From JAJRTA01 sp965603125 (GTDB taxonomy: Bacteria; Zixibacteria; MSB-5A5; GN15; FEB-12): 20,762 nt of DNA. The stretch spans positions 1 to 20,762 of the forward strand of contig CBFDBU010000038.1 in the NCBI GenBank assembly GCA_965603125.1, given 5' to 3'. This document shows, one piece after another, positions 15,724 through 20,762 of the stretch; the first letter of the stretch is position 1, and each line of letters begins with the position of its first letter. The notes beneath the pieces are model-generated. The model was not told the DNA's origin and searched no databases. It saw nothing but the letters and a program-made list of their open reading frames with translations. Position numbers and translations under genes: made by a program.

Positions 15724-15789
15724 TGTAGGTCGAAACCCCTGCGGTCTCGACAGATTCAGTTGTCAGAACCACAGGGGTTCTGACCTACA
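15724..15789. repeat. 28-bp imperfect palindrome, second repeat family
   Basis: Arms 15724-15751 and 15762-15789 are inverted copies matching at 22 of 28 positions, with a 10-nt loop. The arms carry TGTAGGTC and AACCCCTG. It directly follows palindromic element copy 2 and ends 28 bp before the lipoprotein ATG, leaving little room for a conventional promoter; none is obvious. Confidence 0.8.
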
Positions 15790-15817
15790 GGACTTTTAGT
15801 TATCGAGCGGTTGCGCT

Positions 15818-16930
15818 ATGAAGTCGTCGTTTCAGGTTTTCGCAGGGGGTGGCACTATCAGGATGCTGATCCTGGTGAGTCTGTGTGTGTTACTGGCGGC
15901 AGGTTGCGGTTACGACCCTCGCGATCCGGTCTATGATACCGCAGAGAACCCCCAATCTTTCCCGGATGACGCTTGCCGGCTTCTTGATCGAATCGAAGCC
16001 GGACAGCTTGCAAGTTTCGATCTCATCACCGAGGCTTTTGCACGGCTCTACACGGAACGCTCGGACCTGCTTGAAAACGAGCAATGGCGCCGAGTGATCA
16101 ATCGTCTGGGGGGCAAGTTCGCCTATCGGGCCGACCAGCTCCTCGAGCGCGGCGTCGACTACTATTCGCAGGCGGCCGGTCTCTATGCTCTGGCGGCCTT
16201 TGCGCGCCCGGATGATGGCTCAGTGCTTGAGAAAAGCCGCTTGTTTGCAGCTTGGTTGTCTATGGTGCGCGATCTGGACTCCGCAGGTGTTTCCATGCCG
16301 CTTACAGGGGAGCTGTCGGACAGGATCGAGTTCACAAAGCACTTCGTCCTCGGCGACAGTCTCGAACGCAGGTTCGCCCGGCAGTTCCTGATAGAGCGGT
16401 TCCTTCAGGAGCGACTTTCCGGTCAGGGCGATGACGTATCCACAATGGCGGAATGGTCACGGGCCAACCGCGCATTCCTGGCCCATGTCGGTCTGTGCGA
16501 GACCCCTGCCGATTCACCATTGGCCCGGTTTGAACACCCTCATATCGATCTGGTTGCCTATTCCATTGTGCCGCTGGCAACAAATACCTATCGGGCGGAG
16601 TTGTATTTCGTCCCCCGGGAGATGATCCGAGACGACTACTCGCTCACGGTGCGGCTTGATGCCCTCGCGACCGACACCGTGTTGGCGGAGCCTGTCAGTT
16701 CGCATTTTCTCACGACCGATTTCACTCCGCTGAGCCCGACCTCACGCTGGGGCCGCGACAAAGTCGCCGTCGCCGTGGGCGAGTTTGTTTATGGACGCGC
16801 CATAGCCGCCATGAGTGTCGGGCTTTATCTGGAAAGCGACGGGGAAAGACAGTATCTGTCTCCTGCGGGCCACGAACCCGGGCTGATAGAACTTCCGATC
16901 TCTGTTCCTCCTTCCGCAGATACCCGGTAA
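15818..16930 (+). CDS. lipoprotein of unknown function
   Basis: A 370-aa lipoprotein. A hydrophobic segment (MLILVSLCVLLAAGCGYDP) ends in the lipobox LAAGC with the acylated Cys at residue 30. The ATG at 15818 gives a 29-residue signal peptide; the in-frame ATG at 15863 would give a 14-residue one, too short to be typical, so I keep the first. After a short acidic linker there is a mainly helical region (about 45-215: LLDRIEAGQLASFDLITEAFARLY, LLERGVDYYSQAAGLYALAAFARP). A C-terminal region rich in strands follows (about 230-365), with SRWGRDKVAVAVGEFVYGRAIAAMSVGLY, like the beta-sandwich tails seen in some membrane glycosyltransferases. That comparison is only by pattern. It is flanked on both sides by repeat elements, so it is probably transcribed alone or by read-through from the upstream operon. 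Confidence 0.78.
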   Translation: MKSSFQVFAGGGTIRMLILVSLCVLLAAGCGYDPRDPVYDTAENPQSFPDDACRLLDRIEAGQLASFDLITEAFARLYTERSDLLENEQWRRVINRLGGKFAYRADQLLERGVDYYSQAAGLYALAAFARPDDGSVLEKSRLFAAWLSMVRDLDSAGVSMPLTGELSDRIEFTKHFVLGDSLERRFARQFLIERFLQERLSGQGDDVSTMAEWSRANRAFLAHVGLCETPADSPLARFEHPHIDLVAYSIVPLATNTYRAELYFVPREMIRDDYSLTVRLDALATDTVLAEPVSSHFLTTDFTPLSPTSRWGRDKVAVAVGEFVYGRAIAAMSVGLYLESDGERQYLSPAGHEPGLIELPISVPPSADTR

Positions 16931-16931
16931 A

Positions 16932-17080
16932 GGGCCTGTTGAAAGAGTCACCGTAGCGGGCAGCCGAAGCATTGACCTTGGTGCTGCCAGGCGTCTCTGC
17001 CTGGCAGTGGCGCGAATCCATAGAGGCGTCGGGCAGAGACACCCTACGCAGCCCTTTGGAGTACGTTTTTCAACAGGCCC
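16932..17080 (+). repeat. palindromic MITE/REP-like element, copy 3, with terminal inverted repeats
   Basis: A 149-bp element bounded by perfect 13-bp terminal inverted repeats: GGGCCTGTTGAAA (16932-16944) and TTTCAACAGGCCC (17068-17080). Hairpin A is at 16984-17007 (CTGCCAGGC, loop GTCTCT, GCCTGGCAG). The degenerate hairpin B is at 17026-17049 (GCGTCGGGC, AGAGAC, ACCCTACGC). It starts 1 nt after the lipoprotein stop codon and is more diverged than copies 1 and 2. Confidence 0.9.
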
Positions 17081-17116
17081 TCAAGCACCGCGCGACACCG
17101 TCGGCGGTTTTATTGC

Positions 17117-17145
17117 TTGTCAACCGACCGGCCATTGTCTACTAT
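17117..17145 (+). promoter_or_regulatory. promoter of the nucleotidylyltransferase-metK-ahcY cluster
   Basis: TTGTCA (17117-17122), an exact 17-bp spacer and TACTAT (17140-17145). The predicted start near 17152 leaves about 22 nt to the GTG start, including the GGGAAGG ribosome-binding site (17161-17167). Confidence 0.65.
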
Positions 17146-17173
17146 TTAGGCAAATCAGTCGGGAAGGTTTGAA

Positions 17174-18154
17174 GTGAAGGCGATTGTCCCCGTGGCCGGG
17201 ATTGGAACCAGACTCAGGCCACACACGCACACGTACCCCAAGCCCTTGTTGACGGTTGCCGGCAAGCCGATTCTGTCGTTTATCCTGGAACCGTTGCTCC
17301 AATGCGAGCCGGACGAAGTGATCTTTGTGGTCGGTTTCAAGGGTGAGTTGATCCGCCGATACGTGGAGGGCCATTACTCTTTCAAGGCCACCTTCGTCCG
17401 GCAGGACAAGCTGCTGGGGCTGGGGTATGCTGTTCGTCTGGGTATGGAATCGATTGACCACGGCCCGGTTCTTGTGATCTTAGGGGATACGATTGTCGAT
17501 TGCGACCTGTGTGACTTCCTCGGGGCGGGCGACAGCAGGCTGGCCGTCTGTCAGACTTCCGACCCTGAGCGGTTCGGGATTGCCGACATTTCAAACGGTG
17601 TCGTAACCGGTGTGGAAGAAAAACCGGAAAGGCCCAAAACCAACTTAGCGCTGATCGGCTGCTATTACATCAAAGAATCCGAATTGCTGAAGACAGAGTC
17701 GGACATCCTGACCCGCTCGCACAAAACCGACGATGGTGAGATACAGTTGACCGATGCCCTGGAGGCGATGATCCGTAATGGTGTCAGGTTCGTTCCCTAC
17801 GAGGTTGAGCGCTGGTTTGACTGCGGGAAGAAGGAAACACTGCTTGAGACCAATCACTACATTCTGGCACGCCAGGGCGCGCCGGCAGCGATTGACGGCT
17901 CGGTGCTCATCCCACCGGTGTACGTGGCCCCGTCGGCAAGGCTGGTCAATTCCGTCATCGGCCCGGATGTGTCTGTGGCTGATGAAGTCGAGATCAGCCG
18001 CTCGGTGGTCCGTAACTCGATAATCGGTGAAGGCAGCCATATCGAGGACTGTGTGCTGGAGCAGTCGCTGCTCGGTCGCGGGGTCATAGTACGGGGGAGA
18101 AGGGAGATTCTTAACATCGGCGATTCCTCTGAGGTTGGCTGCACCGGCGGCTGA
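17174..18154 (+). CDS. sugar-1-phosphate nucleotidylyltransferase with beta-helix tail
   Basis: A 326-aa cytoplasmic NTP-transferase that would form an NDP-sugar from a sugar-1-phosphate and NTP for cell-surface polysaccharide. The N-terminal signature VAGIGTRLRPHTHTYPKPLL (7-26) holds the triphosphate-binding GxGTRLRP and the PKP lysine. LGDTIVD (103-109) gives a metal-binding Asp (D105). GVEEKPERP and the WFDCGKKETLLETN motif follow. From about residue 245 there are hexapeptide-like repeats (VYVAPSARLVNSVIGPDVSVADEVEISRSVVRNSIIG), a left-handed beta-helix. The mix resembles RmlA-like glucose-1-phosphate thymidylyltransferases of the long, beta-helix type; the base and sugar cannot be decided by eye. 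GTG start with a strong upstream GGGAAGG. metK starts 35 nt downstream. Confidence 0.88.
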   Translation: MKAIVPVAGIGTRLRPHTHTYPKPLLTVAGKPILSFILEPLLQCEPDEVIFVVGFKGELIRRYVEGHYSFKATFVRQDKLLGLGYAVRLGMESIDHGPVLVILGDTIVDCDLCDFLGAGDSRLAVCQTSDPERFGIADISNGVVTGVEEKPERPKTNLALIGCYYIKESELLKTESDILTRSHKTDDGEIQLTDALEAMIRNGVRFVPYEVERWFDCGKKETLLETNHYILARQGAPAAIDGSVLIPPVYVAPSARLVNSVIGPDVSVADEVEISRSVVRNSIIGEGSHIEDCVLEQSLLGRGVIVRGRREILNIGDSSEVGCTGG

Positions 18155-18189
18155 ACCGAGATCACCTCAAGTTGCAAGGAGTATAAGTT

Positions 18190-19353
18190 ATGGCAGGGGG
18201 AAATTTCCTCTTCACATCGGAATCAGTCACTGAGGGGCATCCCGACAAGCTATGTGACCAGATTTCCGATGAGGTTCTCGATGAAGTATTACGTCAGGAC
18301 AAGCACGGCCGGGTCGCCTGCGAAACGTTCGTGACGACCGGGCTGGTCGTAGTCGGTGGCGAAATCACAACCACTGCTTATGTTGATATCCACAACCTGG
18401 TCAGAGCCAAGGTGAAACAGATTGGCTACACCGACAGCAGGTACGGTTTCTCGTATGACTCGTGTGCCATTCTCAATGCTATCGGTTCCCAGTCGCCGGA
18501 TATCGCCCAGGGAGTGAACACCGGCGGGGCGGGCGACCAGGGTCTCATGTCAGGATATGCCTGCCGGGAAACCCGCGAGCTGATGCCGATACCGATCATG
18601 CTCGCTCACAAACTCACGAGGCAATTGGCCGCCGTGCGCAGGAAACAGACGTTGCCGTATTTAGGTCCGGACGGCAAATCGCAGGTCACGGTCGAGTACC
18701 GTGACGGCAAACCACGCCGTGTCGATGCGGTCGTCATTTCCTCCCAGCATACCGAGGAGATCCTGGATCGAACAAAGAAGCGAATCACGCGGAAGTCCCG
18801 GGAGGAGATTATCGACAAAGTCATCCATCCAGTTATCCCCCGGCGCATGATCGACAGGAAGACCAGGTTCTATGTCAACCCTGCCGGCAAATTCGTTGTC
18901 GGCGGGCCGCAGTCGGATACCGGCATGACCGGTCGCAAGATCATTGTGGACACCTATGGCGGGATGGCTACGCACGGCGGCGGTGCTTTCTCGGGCAAGG
19001 ATCCATCAAAGGTCGACCGCTCGGCAAGTTACATGGCGCGCTATATTGCCAAGAACGTCGTGGCCTCCGGGCTGGCCGACAAATGCACTATCCAGATAGC
19101 CTATGCCATCGGCGTTGCAGAGCCGATCTCGATGATGGTGTATACCAACCTGACCGGCAAGATCCCCGAGGGACGTATTGTCGAGTTGATCACGAAGCAC
19201 TTTGACCTCACGCCCGGGGGGATCATCGCCACCCTGAGGTTGCTGGCGCCCATTTACGGTAAGACCGCCGCCTACGGCCACTTTGGCAGGAGCGAGAAGG
19301 AGTTCACCTGGGAAAAGACTGATATGGCGAAAACACTGGCAAAGGACGCATAA
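18190..19353 (+). CDS. metK: S-adenosylmethionine synthetase
   Basis: MetK makes S-adenosylmethionine from methionine and ATP, releasing phosphate and diphosphate, in the cytoplasm. Signatures: FTSESVTEGHPDKLCDQISDEVLD (8-31) with the catalytic His-Pro-Asp-Lys, the hexapeptide region GGAGDQGLMSGYA (near 112-124; many bacterial enzymes have F or I in place of S), and the phosphate-binding loop GGGAFSGKDPSKVDRSASY (263-281). Length (387 aa) is normal. ATG at 18190 with an AAGGAG eight bases upstream. The 35-nt gap upstream is too short for a SAM riboswitch. ahcY follows after 3 nt, so the SAM-making and SAH-hydrolysing genes are coexpressed. Confidence 0.97.
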   Translation: MAGGNFLFTSESVTEGHPDKLCDQISDEVLDEVLRQDKHGRVACETFVTTGLVVVGGEITTTAYVDIHNLVRAKVKQIGYTDSRYGFSYDSCAILNAIGSQSPDIAQGVNTGGAGDQGLMSGYACRETRELMPIPIMLAHKLTRQLAAVRRKQTLPYLGPDGKSQVTVEYRDGKPRRVDAVVISSQHTEEILDRTKKRITRKSREEIIDKVIHPVIPRRMIDRKTRFYVNPAGKFVVGGPQSDTGMTGRKIIVDTYGGMATHGGGAFSGKDPSKVDRSASYMARYIAKNVVASGLADKCTIQIAYAIGVAEPISMMVYTNLTGKIPEGRIVELITKHFDLTPGGIIATLRLLAPIYGKTAAYGHFGRSEKEFTWEKTDMAKTLAKDA

Positions 19354-19356
19354 CAC

Positions 19357-20616
19357 ATGACCGTCAAGTCGGATATCAGAGACATCAAGCTTGCCGCGGA
19401 AGGCTGCAAGAGGATTGAATGGGCGGAGCGCAACATGCCTGTGCTCAGGTTGATCCGCGAGAGGTTCAAAAAGGAAAAACCGCTCAAGGGGACAGGTTTG
19501 GCCTGTTGTCTTCACGTGACCACGGAAACGGCCAACCTGATGCGCACCCTGAAGGCCGGCGGCGCTGACGTCGCCCTGTGCGCCTCCAACCCACTTTCGA
19601 CCCAGGATGACACTGCCGCAGCGCTCGTGAAGGAATACAATATCCCCGTCTTTGCCGTTCACGGTGAGGACAACAAAACCTACTACCGACACATACACAA
19701 GGCGCTCGATATGAGACCCCGGATCACGATGGACGATGGCGCCGATCTGGTTTCCACTCTGCACAATGAGCGACGCGACCTGGCTCAGAACGTGCTGGCC
19801 GGGACTGAGGAAACAACCACCGGCGTAATCCGTCTGCGGGCCATGGCGCAGGACAAGGCGCTGCTGTTCCCAGTGGTGGCCGTCAATGATTCCAAGACCA
19901 AGCACTTCTTTGACAACCGGTACGGTACCGGTCAATCCACTATCGATGGCATTCTGCGCGCCACCAACATGCTACTGGCCGGCTCCACGGTGGTTGTGGC
20001 CGGCTACGGCTGGTGCGGCCGCGGGTTTGCCATGCGCGCGCAAGGGATGGGGGCACACGTGATTGTCACCGAGATCGATCCCGTCAAGGCGATTGAGGCG
20101 GCCATGGACGGCTTCACCGTGATGCCGATGTCGCAAGCCGCGCCGAAAGGCGACCTCTTCGTGACTCTCACCGGCGACATCCATGTCATTCGCCTTCAGC
20201 ACTTCCGGAAGATGAAGGACGGAGCCATCATCTGCAACTCCGGCCATTTTGACGTCGAACTCGACCTCAAGGCTCTGAGAAACGCTGCCAAAAAAAGCAG
20301 GCTGCTTCGTCCCGGCGTTCGGGAGTATGATCTCGGCGGCAAAAGAATCAACGTGCTGGTCGAAGGCCGGCTCGTGAACCTGTCGGCGGCAGAAGGTCAC
20401 CCGGCGATGGTGATGGATATGTCGTTCGCCAACCAGGCTCTGGCCGCGGAGTACATTGTCAGGAACCATCGCAAACTGGAACGACGGGTCTACGTGGTGC
20501 CGGAGAAGATCGATTCGGCCATCGCCGCTCTGAAGCTCAAAAGCATGGGGCTCAAGATCGACCGACTGACGGCAGAGCAGCGCGAATACCTCGCCTCCTG
20601 GAAGATGGGGACGTAA
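19357..20616 (+). CDS. ahcY: adenosylhomocysteinase (S-adenosyl-L-homocysteine hydrolase)
   Basis: AhcY reversibly hydrolyses S-adenosylhomocysteine to adenosine and homocysteine, relieving product inhibition of SAM-dependent methyltransferases. It uses tightly bound NAD. Seen: substrate-binding LHVTTETANL (52-61) with H53, T55, E57 and T58; CASNPLSTQDD; MDDGADLVSTLH; the NAD-binding Rossmann loop VVAGYGWCGRG (213-223) followed by the acidic VTEID; NSGHFDVELD; and the C-terminal LTAEQREYLASWKMGT. At 419 aa it lacks the roughly 40-residue insertion of the long bacterial forms and has a short C-terminal end like archaeal and Thermotoga enzymes. ATG at 19357, 3 nt after the metK stop, with AAGGA inside the end of metK. 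Confidence 0.97.
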   Translation: MTVKSDIRDIKLAAEGCKRIEWAERNMPVLRLIRERFKKEKPLKGTGLACCLHVTTETANLMRTLKAGGADVALCASNPLSTQDDTAAALVKEYNIPVFAVHGEDNKTYYRHIHKALDMRPRITMDDGADLVSTLHNERRDLAQNVLAGTEETTTGVIRLRAMAQDKALLFPVVAVNDSKTKHFFDNRYGTGQSTIDGILRATNMLLAGSTVVVAGYGWCGRGFAMRAQGMGAHVIVTEIDPVKAIEAAMDGFTVMPMSQAAPKGDLFVTLTGDIHVIRLQHFRKMKDGAIICNSGHFDVELDLKALRNAAKKSRLLRPGVREYDLGGKRINVLVEGRLVNLSAAEGHPAMVMDMSFANQALAAEYIVRNHRKLERRVYVVPEKIDSAIAALKLKSMGLKIDRLTAEQREYLASWKMGT

Positions 20617-20738
20617 GCCGGCGGCGGTCGGTGAGCGGGATGATAACCGAGATAGATTGGGCAGGATCGACCCATTGAGCATGATGTAATCTGCAGGGAT
20701 GCGTATATCTAGTGTAGTGTTTCCATAACGGCTTTACA

Positions 20739-20762
20739 ATGCCCGACCTTTTCCAGGATCTC
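20739..20762 (+). CDS. possible start of a further gene, cut by the window edge
   Basis: The ATG at 20739 opens a frame (MPDLFQDL) that runs off the window. No good ribosome-binding site is visible, and 20617-20738 shows no clear terminator or promoter, so this is only a possibility. Confidence 0.2.

Noticed and set aside
18155..18189. SAM riboswitch before metK
   Set aside because: Only 35 nt separate the genes, too short for any SAM riboswitch aptamer, and no such fold is visible.
19006..19935. A 309-codon open frame on the minus strand opposite metK/ahcY
   Set aside because: It overlaps two unambiguous enzymes and shows no domain pattern; it is a shadow frame.

Overview
The window reads as the chromosome of a Gram-negative-type bacterium. 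It has a lipoprotein with a lipobox, Sec signal peptides, the MEP isoprenoid enzyme IspG and clear sigma70-like promoters. Two very large secreted proteins point to the FCB superphylum or a nearby candidate phylum such as Zixibacteria. One ends in a type I dockerin. The other has nine HYR-type Ig repeats and a FlgD/T9SS-type C-terminal sorting domain (QNYPNPFNP...GIYFYRL...KKMVLMK). The phylum call is an inference from protein style; no rRNA is present to confirm it.

Left part (1-4755): housekeeping genes. An RsmD-family rRNA methyltransferase (minus strand) is divergent from rnhB-yraN (plus strand, overlapping). yraN converges on a small one-TM protein. ispG follows, then a minus-strand membrane-anchored TPR protein.

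Middle (4900-12291): two surface or secreted proteins, each with its own consensus-like promoter. One is a 789-aa dockerin protein. The other is a 1446-aa HYR protein preceded by a leader of about 300 nt that folds at its very 5' end, and followed by a strong intrinsic terminator.

Operon 12494-15567: four tightly packed genes of unknown function. Two encode proteins with a TM anchor, an ectodomain that looks Rossmann-like, and a C-terminal TM helix; they appear to be distant paralogues. The other two are polytopic membrane proteins of about six TM helices. This is the best candidate for an undescribed system here: a conserved-looking membrane complex with no obvious catalytic signature. A lipoprotein gene follows after repeat sequence.

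Right part (17117-20616): a promoter, then a sugar-1-phosphate nucleotidylyltransferase with a left-handed beta-helix tail, metK and ahcY. The last two make and recycle the SAM cycle intermediates.

The intergenic DNA is itself notable. Three copies of a 134-149 bp MITE/REP-like element carry paired hairpins that share the same 6-nt loop. Two copies sit 1-2 nt after a stop codon. Other long imperfect palindromes lie at 15724-15789 and 12373-12442, and a 17-bp word is shared by 56-72 and 12451-12467.
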